NCBI RefSeq assembly: GCF_021532625.1
Contig: NZ_JAKGAR010000001.1
Coordinates: 992,001-1,056,000, forward strand
Source: Octadecabacter algicola
GTDB taxonomy: Bacteria > Pseudomonadota > Alphaproteobacteria > Rhodobacterales > Rhodobacteraceae
Length of the DNA stretch: 64,000 bases
Reading direction: 5' to 3'
Positions 46,164 to 56,481 of the stretch are shown here, piece by piece. Position numbers and translations under genes: made by a program. The notes beneath the pieces were generated by a model. That model had not been told where the DNA came from and searched no databases. It saw only the letters and a list, made by a program, of their open reading frames with translations. Within the stretch, counting starts at the first letter, position 1; every line of letters starts with the position of its first letter.

Positions 46164-47498
46164 TTACCAGTTTTCCCTGAACCAACGCACTGCGCGTTTG
46201 AAAGATCGTGCTGGGTATTTTTCGGCGGGAATATCGAAATCCCACCATTCATCTTGTGGATGTGCCGCAAACAGGCTGAGCCCAACCGCGGCAGAAAACG
46301 CTGATCCTGTCGCCGCTTGTGGCAATCCTTGCACACGTAACGGACGACCAAGGCGTACTTGCTGGCCGAGGATTTTAGTCGCCAAACCATCAAGACCCGG
46401 AATCTGGCTCGCGCCACCGGTCAAAACGATTTGTTGGCTTGGAAGGTGTTCAAACCCTGCTGCGTCCAGCCGAACGCGGACCTCTTCGAGGATTTCTTCA
46501 ACGCGCGGACGCATGATGCCAATCAATTCGGCACGGCTAACGGTGCGGCGATCACGCTCCCAGTCGCCTGTGTCGCTACCGACTTCGATCATTTCGCGAT
46601 CATCCATGCCCGTTGCCAGAACGCCGCCATAGAATGTCTTGATCCGCTCCGCCATGGCAGGCGCAACCTGTAGGCCCATGGAAATGTCGGATGTGACGTG
46701 GTCACCGCCCATGCGCACACAATCCGAATAGATCATGTGTTTGCGCATGAAGATCGAGATACCGGTCGAGCCGCCACCCATATCAATACATGCCGCACCA
46801 AGTTCCTGTTCGTCTTCAACGAGGGATGAAATGCCAGCGGTGTAAGCCGATGACGCAATCCCTGCGAGTTCAAGATCGCAGCGCTTGATACAATACAGCA
46901 GGTTTTCCAACACGCTGTCTTCAACTGTCATCAGGTGCATATCTGTCGTCAGGCTTTGACCGATCTGACCGCGCGGGTCAGCAAGGCCGCTTCGGTTGTC
47001 CAAAGCAAAGTTGATCGGCTGCGCGTGCAGAACTTCGCGACCTTCGCCGATGTCTGGCACTTCGCATTCAGCCAAGACGCGACCGATGTCACCTTCGGTG
47101 ACCACCTGCCCCATCACATCAACCTGCCCATCAAGCCCATAAGACCGAGGACGCCCACCGCTGAGACACGCAATCACATGATCAACACGTACGTTCGCCA
47201 TTTTCTGTGCCGCTTGCACAGCCGTGCGAATTGCGCGTTCTGTTTCGGCCATGGCGTCAACTTCGCCAAAACGTACGCCGCGGGACCGCGTCGTCGCTGC
47301 GCCAATCACGCGAAAGCTGGATTGCCCAGCCATAGACCCAACACCGTCAGCATCGCCAAACTGTTCCGGCCCATCAAAACGCAATACAAGGCAGGCAATC
47401 TTAGAAGACCCGACATCCAAAATCGCCACCACGCCGCGCTGCATAGCAGCCTGACGCATATTCCGCATGGCCCGCTGGGATTGATAGAGGTCTCTCAT
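46164..47498 (-). CDS. ftsA: cell division protein FtsA
   Basis: FtsA is an actin-like protein that tethers FtsZ to the membrane and recruits later division proteins. The 444-residue chain shows the ATP-binding fold motifs LDVGSSKIACLV (phosphate 1), DMGGGSTGISIF (phosphate 2) and VLTGGASQIPG (adenosine loop). The C-terminal amphipathic helix used for membrane attachment is seen in RSFKRAVRWFRENW. It begins 15 bp after the ftsQ stop and so is co-transcribed with it. Confidence 0.95.
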   Translation of the reverse strand: MRDLYQSQRAMRNMRQAAMQRGVVAILDVGSSKIACLVLRFDGPEQFGDADGVGSMAGQSSFRVIGAATTRSRGVRFGEVDAMAETERAIRTAVQAAQKMANVRVDHVIACLSGGRPRSYGLDGQVDVMGQVVTEGDIGRVLAECEVPDIGEGREVLHAQPINFALDNRSGLADPRGQIGQSLTTDMHLMTVEDSVLENLLYCIKRCDLELAGIASSAYTAGISSLVEDEQELGAACIDMGGGSTGISIFMRKHMIYSDCVRMGGDHVTSDISMGLQVAPAMAERIKTFYGGVLATGMDDREMIEVGSDTGDWERDRRTVSRAELIGIMRPRVEEILEEVRVRLDAAGFEHLPSQQIVLTGGASQIPGLDGLATKILGQQVRLGRPLRVQGLPQAATGSAFSAAVGLSLFAAHPQDEWWDFDIPAEKYPARSFKRAVRWFRENW

Positions 47499-47513
47499 AT
47501 TCTTTACCTATTC

Positions 47514-48392
47514 TTACTCTTGTGGGGCGCTTGTTTGACGCAAATTCGTCACGGCCTGCTCGTTCATTCTAATGGTGGGGCGGGTTGGATTGCGCATGTC
47601 GACAACAGCGACATCGCGTTCAAGAAGATCCTGCGCTTGGTTCAGGGCAACCACCCGTTCAAATGCAATCACGGGATCTGCGTATGGCAACAAAATGCGC
47701 TGCCCGGATTCCAAGATCACATCCCAACGACGTTCGCCCATACGAACAACACCCCGCATACGTGGCAGCAAAGGCCCAGCGACCCGATAAATCTCAAGGC
47801 CTTCGCTCAAGAAATCGCGCGCGCCGTCACCCGTAATAAGGGGCAAGTCCGAGCGATCCGCACGCGCGACGATCGCTTGGATAAGTACACCTTCGGCATC
47901 AATCAGTTTCAAACCATCAGGCCCGCGAAACACAGCCACGGGCTGGCGCTGGGTCACGCCAACTTGCAAGATACCTCCGGGGCGCACACGCAACGTTGCA
48001 TCCGCCACAGCGGGCAAAGCGGCGACTGTCTGGCGCATCTCTTCGAGGTCGAGATCAAAGCTCGACACAGGGAATTCTATTGGCAAAACCGTGCGCACAT
48101 CCGCGCTTAGGGTTTCGTCCGCACCATCCACGGCCATGACTTTCACCATGAACTCATCACGTTGCTGGATCTGCGTCTTCATGTCGTTGTAGGCGTCAGC
48201 CACCATTTGGCGGTTCGCTTCTCGGGCGCCCCAACCAGCAACAAGACCACAGACCACAAGCGCCGGAAGCCCGACCTTGACCAGTTTGCGGAACCCCGGC
48301 GTTAACATCAAACGCTGGTAGCGATAGCCCCAACGCGACGGTGCCGGATCACGGCGTGGCTGATCAACGCGGTCTGCCTTTAACGATCGCAT
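47514..48392 (-). CDS. ftsQ: cell division protein FtsQ
   Basis: FtsQ is a bitopic divisome protein linking early and late division proteins through its periplasmic part. The 292-residue chain has a basic cytoplasmic tail (about residues 1-35), one membrane segment (about 36-57), a POTRA domain (about 90-160, with [16 protein letters not shown]) and the FtsQ/DivIB beta domain. Its start overlaps ddl by 13 bp, and 15 bp separate it from ftsA. Confidence 0.9.
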   Translation of the reverse strand: MRSLKADRVDQPRRDPAPSRWGYRYQRLMLTPGFRKLVKVGLPALVVCGLVAGWGAREANRQMVADAYNDMKTQIQQRDEFMVKVMAVDGADETLSADVRTVLPIEFPVSSFDLDLEEMRQTVAALPAVADATLRVRPGGILQVGVTQRQPVAVFRGPDGLKLIDAEGVLIQAIVARADRSDLPLITGDGARDFLSEGLEIYRVAGPLLPRMRGVVRMGERRWDVILESGQRILLPYADPVIAFERVVALNQAQDLLERDVAVVDMRNPTRPTIRMNEQAVTNLRQTSAPQE

Positions 48393-49294
48393 GACGCGTC
48401 CTCCACCATCCAGGTCATCAAGTCTGGAAAGCTAATGCCACAATGGGCCGCCTGTTCGGGAGCCAACGACGTCGGCGTCATACCGGGTTGGGTGTTTGTT
48501 TCCAGCAAGATCAAACCGTCTAAACCGCGGGTTTCATCCCAGCGGAAATCTGTGCGGCTTAGCCCACGGCATCCCAGTGCATCATGGGCACGTTGGGCAT
48601 AATCCATACAGGCGTCGAAAATCTCGGACGGAATGTCAGCGGGCAGGACGTGTTTTGATCCGCCATCACCGTATTTGGCTTCGTAGTCGTACCAGCCATC
48701 GACGATGATATCAGTCACGGTCAAGGCGCGATCAGACATTACAGCGGTCGTCAGCTCGCGCCCTGGCGCGTAAGCTTCGACCATCATGACGTCAGGCAAT
48801 TCTGGTGCAATTTTTGGTGTGCCGTTGGCTGCCTCATGAACAAGGTAAATGCCAACGCTGGACCCTTCATCAAATGGCTTCACCACATAGGGTGGCGTCA
48901 TCACGTGATCTGCTTCGATCTGTGCTTTGGTCGCCAAAACGCTATCTACAAACGGCAGCCCTGCCGCGCGATAGATATCTTTGGTCTTTTGTTTGTCCAT
49001 GGACATAGCAGAGGCCAGAACGCCGGAATGCGTATACGGCAGGCGCAGCCACTCCAGCACGCCTTGCACAACGCCGTCTTCGCACCAACGACCGTGCAAC
49101 GCATTGAATACAACATCAGGCTTGGCGGATTTCAGCTGCTCGACAAGATCAGCGCCCGCATCAATCTCGACCACGTCGAAACCTGCGACCAGCAAAGCGG
49201 CCGCACATTCCTTACCCGAACTAAGAGAAACCTCTCGTTCAGCCGATGGGCCGCCCAATAGCACAGCCACTGTTTTGGGTGTCCTGCTCGACAC
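48380..49294 (-). CDS. ddl: D-alanine-D-alanine ligase
   Basis: Ddl joins two D-alanines with ATP for the peptidoglycan pentapeptide. The 304-residue ATP-grasp enzyme shows [14 protein letters not shown] near the N terminus, [12 protein letters not shown] in the ATP-binding region and the metal/product end [11 protein letters not shown] chose the GTG at 49294 because AGGCGGT lies seven bases upstream and the product then matches the usual start of relatives; a TTG at 49312 is possible. It overlaps ftsQ by 13 bp and lies 98 bp after murB. Confidence 0.95.
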   Translation of the reverse strand: MSSRTPKTVAVLLGGPSAEREVSLSSGKECAAALLVAGFDVVEIDAGADLVEQLKSAKPDVVFNALHGRWCEDGVVQGVLEWLRLPYTHSGVLASAMSMDKQKTKDIYRAAGLPFVDSVLATKAQIEADHVMTPPYVVKPFDEGSSVGIYLVHEAANGTPKIAPELPDVMMVEAYAPGRELTTAVMSDRALTVTDIIVDGWYDYEAKYGDGGSKHVLPADIPSEIFDACMDYAQRAHDALGCRGLSRTDFRWDETRGLDGLILLETNTQPGMTPTSLAPEQAAHCGISFPDLMTWMVEDASCDR

Positions 49295-49392
49295 ACTACC
49301 GCCTTTTCGCAAGCCTTTTTGGCCTGTCTTTTGCTTACTTTACCGTCTTTTCTAGCGCCCCCGCCTATGGGACGATGATCCATTATAGGGGA

Positions 49393-50328
49393 TCAGTCTT
49401 TCGGAGCCGGTTCACCGACCCTCATGATTTCCCATACTAGCGTTAATCCACTGGTTTCGTAAACCTTTTTTCGGACATCTTCGCCAAGTCCCTCAAGGTC
49501 CGCCGCGGTGGCACCGCCCGCGTTGGTCAGAAAGTTAGAATGCATGGTGTTCATGACTGCACCACCACGGGTCGCACCGCGCATTCCAGCGTCATCAATG
49601 ACCTTCCACGCCTTCAAATCCATCGCATCATCCGCCTTTCCCGTGCTGGAAAATCCAGCCGGATTGCGGAATGTGCTGCCTGCAGTTCGGTCTTTGGTCG
49701 GCTGCGTCTCATCGCGCTTGGTTAGCTGCGCGGCCATGCGCTCCTCAAGCACAGCGGCATCCTCGCGCGGGGCTTTCAGCGTGGCCGACACAATCACCGC
49801 GCCCTCTGGTAGCGATGATGAACGATATTGCAGATCGAGTTCGGCGGCAGGCAGAGTTTGCACAGTTCCATCCCGAAGGATCACACGCACATCTTGCAGT
49901 ACGTCAGCAACGTAATCACCGTAACAGCCGGCATTCATCCGAACGGCGCCACCAATGGATCCGGGGATGGTACGTAGGAACGTCAGGTTTAATCCTTCGC
50001 TCGCCGCTTTACGTGCCACATGCGCATCCAGCGCTGCGGCCCCTGCCCGCACAATATCACCGTCAAACTCAATACCATTGAAGCCGCGCCCTAGGCGAAT
50101 GACGACACCGCGCACGCCACCATCACGGACAATCAGATTGGACCCGACACCCATCGGGAACACAGGAACCTCAGAAGGCAAAGCCGCAAGAAACGCGCTT
50201 AGGTCGTCTTCGTCGGCGGGTTGGAACAACACATCTGCAGGGCCACCCACACGCATCCAGGTCAGGCTTGAAAGGTCACGGTTTGGGGTCAGAACCCCGC
50301 GTACATCGGGCAAATCAGTCAACATCAT
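49393..50328 (-). CDS. murB: UDP-N-acetylenolpyruvoylglucosamine reductase
   Basis: MurB reduces the enolpyruvyl ether to UDP-MurNAc using NADPH and FAD. The ~311-residue protein has the flavin-binding [13 protein letters not shown] and [14 protein letters not shown] blocks. It also has [21 protein letters not shown], and the serine region [10 protein letters not shown] typical of type I MurB. The start is an ATG at 50328 or 50325; a GTG two codons earlier is possible. It lies between the DUF2484 pair and ddl in the same direction. Confidence 0.95.
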   Translation of the reverse strand: MMLTDLPDVRGVLTPNRDLSSLTWMRVGGPADVLFQPADEDDLSAFLAALPSEVPVFPMGVGSNLIVRDGGVRGVVIRLGRGFNGIEFDGDIVRAGAAALDAHVARKAASEGLNLTFLRTIPGSIGGAVRMNAGCYGDYVADVLQDVRVILRDGTVQTLPAAELDLQYRSSSLPEGAVIVSATLKAPREDAAVLEERMAAQLTKRDETQPTKDRTAGSTFRNPAGFSSTGKADDAMDLKAWKVIDDAGMRGATRGGAVMNTMHSNFLTNAGGATAADLEGLGEDVRKKVYETSGLTLVWEIMRVGEPAPKD

Positions 50329-50364
50329 GGGCACCGTTTAACGCGACACACTACCTCTGCCAAG

Positions 50365-50619
50365 TCACCCGTTTGCACGGCTAAACAACCTACGCACCCA
50401 GCGGGTCAAATAAATGACGGGCCAGCGCAGCACGCTGCAGGCGGCAATCAAGAACACCAACCCGATCCACGGCCCATTTGTATAGCTAATATATCCCAAC
50501 AACGGGATGCCGACCGCTATCAACCCATAGGCGCGGGCCCAATGGTTGTCTTTACTTGGTAAGAGGGCCAACACATTGGCCGTGATCAACCACAAGAAAC
50601 CTAGTCCAACACCAATCAT
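50365..50619 (-). CDS. DUF2484 small membrane protein (second copy)
   Basis: This 84-residue protein has three membrane segments and the C-terminal basic tail RWVRRLFSRANG. It belongs to DUF2484, a family largely of Rhodobacterales found between murC and murB. The family is often mislabelled as a MurC fragment because of its position. Its ATG overlaps the stop of the preceding, similar gene by 4 bp. Function is unknown; its constant place in the murein cluster suggests an envelope role. Confidence 0.8.
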   Translation of the reverse strand: MIGVGLGFLWLITANVLALLPSKDNHWARAYGLIAVGIPLLGYISYTNGPWIGLVFLIAACSVLRWPVIYLTRWVRRLFSRANG

Positions 50620-50870
50620 TTCGGTAACTCCGGTTTTTGTCCGCGCGCACGCGCTAAGAAATATCTAAGAGGATTACGAAACATGGAAACAAAAGCGGCA
50701 AGTGCCGCAATGCTCCAGCCCCAACCAAAATCGTAGCCAAGCCAAACAATCAGCACTGGCGCCAAGATCAACAAAGTTACACCGGGAAGATACTGCCGCC
50801 GCATCGGCAAAAGCGCGGTCCCCGTCGCCGCAAAAACCCAAATCACCGCTATGATGAGTGATACCTTCAC
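50616..50870 (-). CDS. DUF2484 small membrane protein (first copy)
   Basis: This is a second 84-residue DUF2484-like protein, immediately upstream of and overlapping the first. It has the same three-segment layout, shared ALLP and FR/RxPLRY-type positions, and a basic C-terminal tail ending QKPELPK. The two are clearly related in layout but not close in sequence, so the duplication is old. It lies 3 bp after the small gene that overlaps murC. Confidence 0.8.
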   Translation of the reverse strand: MKVSLIIAVIWVFAATGTALLPMRRQYLPGVTLLILAPVLIVWLGYDFGWGWSIAALAAFVSMFRNPLRYFLARARGQKPELPK

Positions 50871-50873
50871 CTG

Positions 50874-51101
50874 CTATGCCAACCCCGCAAAGACCAAACG
50901 ACGAATTGGGCGCGCAAACATCAAACCGCCCCCCATTGCACCAAGCGCCAACGTCGCTTCACCTGGATTATGCTGCATATGAACCAGCAACATCCCGACA
51001 AAGGGGATCATGAACGCCCATAACAGGCGGCGAAGCCATTTGATCATAGGCAGAACAGAGACAACGACAATCGCCCCAAGGATCAGCCATTCATAGGTCA
51101 C
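50874..51101 (-). CDS. 75-residue membrane protein between murC and DUF2484 genes
   Basis: This 75-residue protein has two to three hydrophobic segments (about residues 5-20, 26-43 and 50-65) around a polar HMQHNPGEA loop. Its ATG overlaps the murC stop by 4 bp, so it is translationally coupled to murC. No family recognised. Similar small membrane proteins at this spot are plausible in relatives, but I cannot confirm this. Confidence 0.65.
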   Translation of the reverse strand: MTYEWLILGAIVVVSVLPMIKWLRRLLWAFMIPFVGMLLVHMQHNPGEATLALGAMGGGLMFARPIRRLVFAGLA

Positions 51102-52495
51102 GCTTTAAGCTTCTCGGGCAAGGCATTGGCCCATGTGGAAATGGAACCAGCACCAAGGCAGACAACCATATCGCCCGACTTGGCTTGCTCTTTGACCAAG
51201 CGCACGAGATCATCTTCGTCGGTGATGGCCCGTGCATGACGGTGGCCCGCACGGATCAATCCAGCGACAAGATCGTCGCGGGTTGCGCCTTCGATTACGT
51301 CTTCACCGGCGGCGAAGACTTCGGAAATCGCGACGACATCAGCATCATTAAAGCAGGCGCAATAGTCATCGAAATGGTGGTGAACACGGGTGTAGCGGTG
51401 CGGTTGGTGCACGGCGATGATGCGTCCGTCACAGGCTTGGCGCGCAGCTTTTAGGACTGCAGTAATCTCGGTCGGGTGATGCCCGTAGTCGTCGATAATG
51501 GTCACACCATCGACTTCACCAACGCGGGTAAAACGACGATTCACGCCGCCAAAGCTTGCCAAAGCGGCGCGGATTTCTTCGCGTTTCATCCCAAGATGAC
51601 GCGCAACGGCGATGGCCGACAAGGCATTGGACACATTGTGATCCCCCGGCATCGGCAAAGCACAGTCCTCAATCACCAAGTCTTCATTCTGTAGGACCAC
51701 GTCGAAATGGGCGACGCCGTTCTTATAAGTTAGGTTCGTCGCACGAACATCAGCCTGCGCGTTAAACCCGTAAGTCACGACGCGGCGGTCTGTGATTTTA
51801 CCAACCAAGGCCTGTACGTCACTGTCATCAGTGCAGCACACAGCCAGCCCGTAAAATGGAATATTGGACACAAAATCATAGAAACCGCGGTGCAGATTTT
51901 CTTCCGTGCCCCAGTGTTCCATGTGCTCAGGGTCGATATTGGTCACGATCGCAATGGTTGCGGGCAAACGGTTGAATGTGCCGTCGGATTCATCGGCCTC
52001 TACGACCATCCATTCGCCATCACCAACGCGCGCGTTAGATCCATAAGCGTGAATAATGCCGCCGTTCACAACAGTGGGGTTAAAATTGCCACCATCCAGC
52101 AATGCCGCAACCATCGTTGTGGTCGTTGTTTTACCATGCGTCCCCGCGACGGCGATGTTGGATTTCAAACGCATCAATTCGGCCAGCATTTCTGCACGTC
52201 GAACAATCGGAAGGCCACGTCGACGGGCTTCGTCCAGTTCTGGGTTGCCCGGTTTGATCGCGCTTGAGATCACCACAACTTCTGCATCTGCGATGTTTTC
52301 TGCCGACTGGCCGACAAACACGAAAGCGCCAAGTTTCTTAAGCCGTTTCGTGATCGGGGTTTCCTTAAGATCGGACCCCTGCACAACATACCCATGCGAC
52401 AGCAAGACCTCGGCAATGCCGGACATGCCAATACCACCAATTCCAACAAAATGGATCGGACCTACGTCGAGTGGGAGCTTCGTTGCTGAGTTCAT
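51098..52495 (-). CDS. murC: UDP-N-acetylmuramate-L-alanine ligase
   Basis: MurC adds L-alanine to UDP-MurNAc, the first amino acid of the stem peptide. The ~465-residue Mur ligase has the N-terminal Rossmann motif [11 protein letters not shown], the ATP loop [11 protein letters not shown] and the conserved EADESDGTF and [10 protein letters not shown] blocks. I used the ATG at 52495 (MNSATKLP, matching relatives); one at 52513 is also possible. It lies 34 bp downstream of murG and overlaps the next small gene. Confidence 0.95.
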   Translation of the reverse strand: MNSATKLPLDVGPIHFVGIGGIGMSGIAEVLLSHGYVVQGSDLKETPITKRLKKLGAFVFVGQSAENIADAEVVVISSAIKPGNPELDEARRRGLPIVRRAEMLAELMRLKSNIAVAGTHGKTTTTTMVAALLDGGNFNPTVVNGGIIHAYGSNARVGDGEWMVVEADESDGTFNRLPATIAIVTNIDPEHMEHWGTEENLHRGFYDFVSNIPFYGLAVCCTDDSDVQALVGKITDRRVVTYGFNAQADVRATNLTYKNGVAHFDVVLQNEDLVIEDCALPMPGDHNVSNALSAIAVARHLGMKREEIRAALASFGGVNRRFTRVGEVDGVTIIDDYGHHPTEITAVLKAARQACDGRIIAVHQPHRYTRVHHHFDDYCACFNDADVVAISEVFAAGEDVIEGATRDDLVAGLIRAGHRHARAITDEDDLVRLVKEQAKSGDMVVCLGAGSISTWANALPEKLKA

Positions 52496-52529
52496 GATTG
52501 GATTTCCGTCCATACTGCTTCTTACTATT

Positions 52530-53624
52530 TTACGGTGCCGGTGTGGCCAATTCCAGCGTCATATCCACGAGAGTTTGCGTCGCATCGGGCTTGCCGCAGC
52601 TTAGGGCGGCTTGTGACATTCGAAGTGCCAAATTTGGATCAGCCAGAATGGCTGCGATCTGTTCTGACAGGCTGTCCACATGAAGATCAGCTTCCGTGAC
52701 CATTACAGATGCGCCTGCCTCTACCAATTGTTTGGCGTTGGCCGTTTGGTGGTCAGACGCTGCTGCAGCGTACGGCACAAGAACAGACGGGCGCCCAATG
52801 ACGCTTAGGTCGGCGATTGATGACGCCCCTGCTCGTGTCACAACCAACTGCGCTTCGCTCATGCGCGTTGGCACGTCATTGAAAAATGTTTGTACGTCCG
52901 CTGGGATACCTTCATCCGCATAATATTGCGCCACGCGCGCAAGGTCTTCTTCGCGGGCCTGATGGGACACCCGAATGTTGCGGCGAATTTCGCTCGGCAA
53001 CGCGCTGATTGCAGGTGGGACCACATCGGACAAAATGCGTGCGCCTTGGCTTCCGCCCATCACAAGGATCGACATTGGATAGTCACCCGGTGCGATATAA
53101 CCAGCCCCTGCCCGTTCCAAAATTGCACCGCGCACGGGGTTGCCGACGGGCACACCGTCCACACCATCTGGCAGCGTTGTCGGCCAAGTGCCGCAAGCAA
53201 CTTTGTTCACACGTTTTGAGAAAATCTTATTCACGCGCCCCAGCACGCCGTTTTGTTCGTGGATCATTGTGGGCTTACGCAGCACCCAAGCCGCCGACAT
53301 CGCGGGGATAGTTGGATAACCACCAAAACCGACGACAACACGCGGCTTATCGCGCAGCATCTTCAGAACAGCAGACGCCACGCCGCCAATAATGCGAAAT
53401 GGGACGAGCGCCTTAGCAACAATTCCACCCCGCGCAAAAGTAGCGGACCCGACTTGTTCAATTTCAACTGCATGAGGAAAGCCGCTGGTATAGCGTGCGC
53501 CACGGGCATCCGTGGACAGTTTCACCCGCCAGCCGCGTTCCAACATGGCCTCAGCCAATGCTTGCGCGGGGAACATATGTCCACCCGTGCCGCCCGCAGC
53601 AATAATCAATAGTGGATCCGCCAT
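52530..53624 (-). CDS. murG: lipid II-forming GlcNAc transferase MurG
   Basis: MurG transfers GlcNAc to lipid I on the cytoplasmic side of the membrane to form lipid II. The 364-residue GT28 enzyme shows [18 protein letters not shown] at its N terminus and the second glycine-rich block [13 protein letters not shown]. The C-terminal sugar-nucleotide region holds [11 protein letters not shown]. Its ATG overlaps the ftsW stop by one base (TAATG), so the two are translated in series. Confidence 0.95.
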   Translation of the reverse strand: MADPLLIIAAGGTGGHMFPAQALAEAMLERGWRVKLSTDARGARYTSGFPHAVEIEQVGSATFARGGIVAKALVPFRIIGGVASAVLKMLRDKPRVVVGFGGYPTIPAMSAAWVLRKPTMIHEQNGVLGRVNKIFSKRVNKVACGTWPTTLPDGVDGVPVGNPVRGAILERAGAGYIAPGDYPMSILVMGGSQGARILSDVVPPAISALPSEIRRNIRVSHQAREEDLARVAQYYADEGIPADVQTFFNDVPTRMSEAQLVVTRAGASSIADLSVIGRPSVLVPYAAAASDHQTANAKQLVEAGASVMVTEADLHVDSLSEQIAAILADPNLALRMSQAALSCGKPDATQTLVDMTLELATPAP

Positions 53625-54790
53625 TAGCGTCCTCGTCTCAATAGAATGTCACCGATCTGGCCCTGTGGCCGTGTCCGTGTGAACGCCAAAAGCATGCCGA
53701 CGGCAATGGCAGACGCAATTACAGACGACCCGCCATAGCTGACGAAGGGCAAGGTCATGCCTTTGGCTGGCAGCAAACGTACAGCAACACCCATGTTGAT
53801 CATCGCTTGTACACCAACGATGCAGGCCAACCCGCATCCCGCCAAACGGATGAACGGATCGCGTTCTTTCATCAGCCGCATCAGCGATCGCACAACAATC
53901 GTGGCATAAAGAAAGATAATCGCGAGCACGCAAATCAGCCCGTATTCTTCGGCCGCAACCGCGATGATAAAATCTGTATGTGCATCAGGCAGAGACCATT
54001 TGACCTGCCCCTCACCCACGCCAACACCAAAGAATCCGCCTTCGCGGATCGCGTTGGTCGCATATCCAAGCTGTGTCGTCGGGTCGACATCCGGGTTCAA
54101 GAACCCATCAATACGCCGCGCAAAGTGCTCGGAGTTGGAATAAGCAACAGTGCCGCCGAAAACCACAATACCGGCGATCCCGACCAGTAAAACAATCGGT
54201 GCGCCTGCAATGAAATACATCACGCCCCAGCCGAACAAGATCAACGCGGATTGGCCAAAGTCAGGCTGCATGGCCAACATCAACACGATCACAACGGTCA
54301 GGATTAGCGAATAAGTTTTCCCTGGAGGCCCACCAATTTCCTTGCTCGCGGCCATAAACCATGCGGCAACAACAATAAATCCAGGCTTCAAGAACTCGGA
54401 TGGCTGAACAGACGCAAATCCAAGCGAATACCAGCGCGTCGCGCCTTTACCAAAGTCAGTACCGAAGAACGGCAAACCAGCGAGCGCAATAAACGCCCCC
54501 AAAAACCCAAGAACGGCCAAACGCCGTACTAAAGTCGGGGACATCATCGATGTGACAAACATGACAACAATAGCCATCGCGCCAAAGAACGCCTGACGTT
54601 GCACATAGTGGAATGGTTCAAACCCGTTTTTGGCGGCCAAAGGTGGCGACGCAGCCAGCCCAAGCAGTAGGCCAATGCCAAACAACGCCAAAATGCACGA
54701 CAACGTCCATTTATCAACTGTCCGCCACCAACGTGGAAGAACCGGATCGCCCGATTGCACGGGGATCGCTCCGAAAACCATCTCTGTCAT
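53624..54790 (-). CDS. ftsW: septal peptidoglycan polymerase FtsW
   Basis: FtsW is the SEDS-family glycosyltransferase that polymerises septal lipid II together with FtsI. The 388-residue protein has about ten membrane segments. Family blocks are [21 protein letters not shown], the periplasmic loop DAHTDFI (in the [16 protein letters not shown] stretch) and the C-terminal [13 protein letters not shown]. Its stop overlaps murG. It is upstream of murG and downstream (across two opposite-strand genes) of murD, so its promoter must lie within or next to the 54791-54929 gap. Confidence 0.95.
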   Translation of the reverse strand: MTEMVFGAIPVQSGDPVLPRWWRTVDKWTLSCILALFGIGLLLGLAASPPLAAKNGFEPFHYVQRQAFFGAMAIVVMFVTSMMSPTLVRRLAVLGFLGAFIALAGLPFFGTDFGKGATRWYSLGFASVQPSEFLKPGFIVVAAWFMAASKEIGGPPGKTYSLILTVVIVLMLAMQPDFGQSALILFGWGVMYFIAGAPIVLLVGIAGIVVFGGTVAYSNSEHFARRIDGFLNPDVDPTTQLGYATNAIREGGFFGVGVGEGQVKWSLPDAHTDFIIAVAAEEYGLICVLAIIFLYATIVVRSLMRLMKERDPFIRLAGCGLACIVGVQAMINMGVAVRLLPAKGMTLPFVSYGGSSVIASAIAVGMLLAFTRTRPQGQIGDILLRRGR

Positions 54791-54929
54791 GGTTACTACC
54801 TACTGCCTCTGTTCGCCCGTTTTCCGGGTCTATTTCGATGTGTAACCCTAAAACGTTCACGATTCCAGTGAAATGAGGGGAATTTTGTCCACCCTTGCGT
54901 TGCTCGTGATTTCAAGGCACCTGAGAGCC

Positions 54930-56111
54930 ATGCAAGTAAACACCCTTATTCTTGGCGCAGGCGCCGCTGGATTGCACTGCGCCGCACACGCGGGGCCACA
55001 AACCTTAGTCGTCGATCATGCCAAGGCGGCAGGTGAAAAGATCCGTATTTCCGGTGGTGGGCGATGCAACTTCACCAATCTTGGCACCACCCACGCCAAT
55101 TTCATCAGCCAGAACCCGCATTTCGCGAAATCAGCGTTGGCGCGCTATACGCAATGGGATTTCATCGAGCTTGTGGACCGCCACGGCATCGCATGGCACG
55201 AAAAGACGCTGGGCCAATTGTTTTGTGACGACAGCGCCAAAGACATCATAGCTATGCTGCTGGCGGAAATGGCCCCGAATGCAAAACTCTGGCTCAATAC
55301 TACGATCGGCAATATCCGCCACGACGGTGAGGTTTTCCACGTCGCACTAAAACGCAAAGGTGAGGTTCATACGGTTGAGGCAAAATCCCTCGTCGTGGCC
55401 ACTGGTGGGAAATCTATTCCGAAAATGGGGGCGACGGGGATCGCCTATGATATCGCAACCCAATTCGGGTTAGGCATGACCGAAACCCGCGCAGCGCTTG
55501 TGCCCTTCACCTTTTCGGATGAAAAATTCAAACCCCTCGCCGGTGTAGCGGCCCCCGCCCGCGTGACCACTATCGATGGAACCAGTTTTGAAGAGGCCTT
55601 GCTGTTCACCCATCGTGGGTTGTCGGGCCCCGCAGTTCTGCAAGCTTCAAGTTATTGGCGTGAAGGCGATGACATCACCGTGGCCCTGTCGCCGGATTTT
55701 GATCTTGCGACAGCGTTGAAAACGGACCGCACGCAGGAAGGTCGCAAAGCGTTGAGCACCACACTGGCGAAATACCTGCCTGCCCGACTGATCGACTTTC
55801 TTTCGGCCGACCTTCCCCTGAGCGGCAACACAGGGGATTTGTCGGACGCCCGCATCGACGAGCTGACAGCCGCTTTACGCAACTGGTCCCTGAAACCCTC
55901 AGGCACCGAAGGTTACCGTACCGCCGAGGTCACATTGGGCGGCGTTGATACGAACGGGCTTTCGTCCAAAACCATGGAAGCCAAAGCGCACCCCAACCTG
56001 TATTTCATCGGCGAAGCCGTGGACGTTACGGGCTGGCTTGGTGGGTATAATTTCCAATGGGCGTGGTCATCGGGATACGCTGCGGGCACTGCCATCGCGC
56101 AGAACTCGTAA
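54930..56111 (+). CDS. FAD-binding oxidoreductase, HI0933/YhiN family
   Basis: This ~393-residue flavoprotein of the HI0933-like (YhiN) group has the N-terminal dinucleotide motif GAGAAGLHCA, ISGGGRCNFTN in the FAD region, and the C-terminal YFIGEAVDVTGWLGGYN block typical of the family. No reaction is established for most members; some are annotated aminoacetone oxidase-like. I chose the ATG at 54930 (MQVNTLIL) with a GAGAG stretch upstream; the extra codons before it are non-conserved. It lies on the plus strand inside the minus-strand murein cluster, divergent from ftsW and upstream of a glutaredoxin. Confidence 0.85.
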   Translation: MQVNTLILGAGAAGLHCAAHAGPQTLVVDHAKAAGEKIRISGGGRCNFTNLGTTHANFISQNPHFAKSALARYTQWDFIELVDRHGIAWHEKTLGQLFCDDSAKDIIAMLLAEMAPNAKLWLNTTIGNIRHDGEVFHVALKRKGEVHTVEAKSLVVATGGKSIPKMGATGIAYDIATQFGLGMTETRAALVPFTFSDEKFKPLAGVAAPARVTTIDGTSFEEALLFTHRGLSGPAVLQASSYWREGDDITVALSPDFDLATALKTDRTQEGRKALSTTLAKYLPARLIDFLSADLPLSGNTGDLSDARIDELTAALRNWSLKPSGTEGYRTAEVTLGGVDTNGLSSKTMEAKAHPNLYFIGEAVDVTGWLGGYNFQWAWSSGYAAGTAIAQNS

Positions 56112-56207
56112 CACAGAGCACACCAATGTGACTTCTCGTTGGCTTGCTTTTAAGCCCGTCCCCTCCTTTATCAGTTCAAGACCACAGTCTGATATTGGAT
56201 ACACGAA

Positions 56208-56468
56208 ATGCCCAAAGCAACTTTGCACCGTATGGACCTGCCCAACTACACATGCGGCTACGGCACCGCTGCACGCGACCTATTGCGCGCGAATGGGTTC
56301 GAAATCGAAGAACATATACTTCGCACACGCCGCGAAACGGATGCCTTTAAGGACAAGCATCACGTCGCCACAACGCCACTTATCGTGATCGATGGCGTCA
56401 AAGTCGGCGGGTATACCGAGCTTAAGAAGCACCTAAAGGCACAAAAATCGAAACAAAGGCGGGGTTGA
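56208..56468 (+). CDS. monothiol glutaredoxin with CGYG active site
   Basis: This 86-residue glutaredoxin-fold protein has the active site YTCGYG in place of CPYC (dithiol) or CGFS (iron-sulfur) types, so only one thiol is present. The TTPLIVIDG block replaces the usual TVPxIFI, and GGYTEL matches the GGxDDL glutathione site. Such proteins can act in deglutathionylation or bind clusters; its role is not fixed. It follows the FAD oxidoreductase by 96 bp on the same strand and converges on murD, with 13 bp between the stops. Confidence 0.85.
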   Translation: MPKATLHRMDLPNYTCGYGTAARDLLRANGFEIEEHILRTRRETDAFKDKHHVATTPLIVIDGVKVGGYTELKKHLKAQKSKQRRG

Positions 56469-56481
56469 ACCAAAAGAACGC

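Noticed and set aside
46935-48110. 391-codon open frame opposite ftsA and ftsQ
   Set aside because: It runs across two conserved minus-strand genes and their junction and has no plausible protein features.
49289-50355. Shared 12-mer CGACACACTACC near the ddl start and upstream of murB
   Set aside because: Only two copies, at different positions relative to the starts, one within the ddl leader; chance is sufficient.
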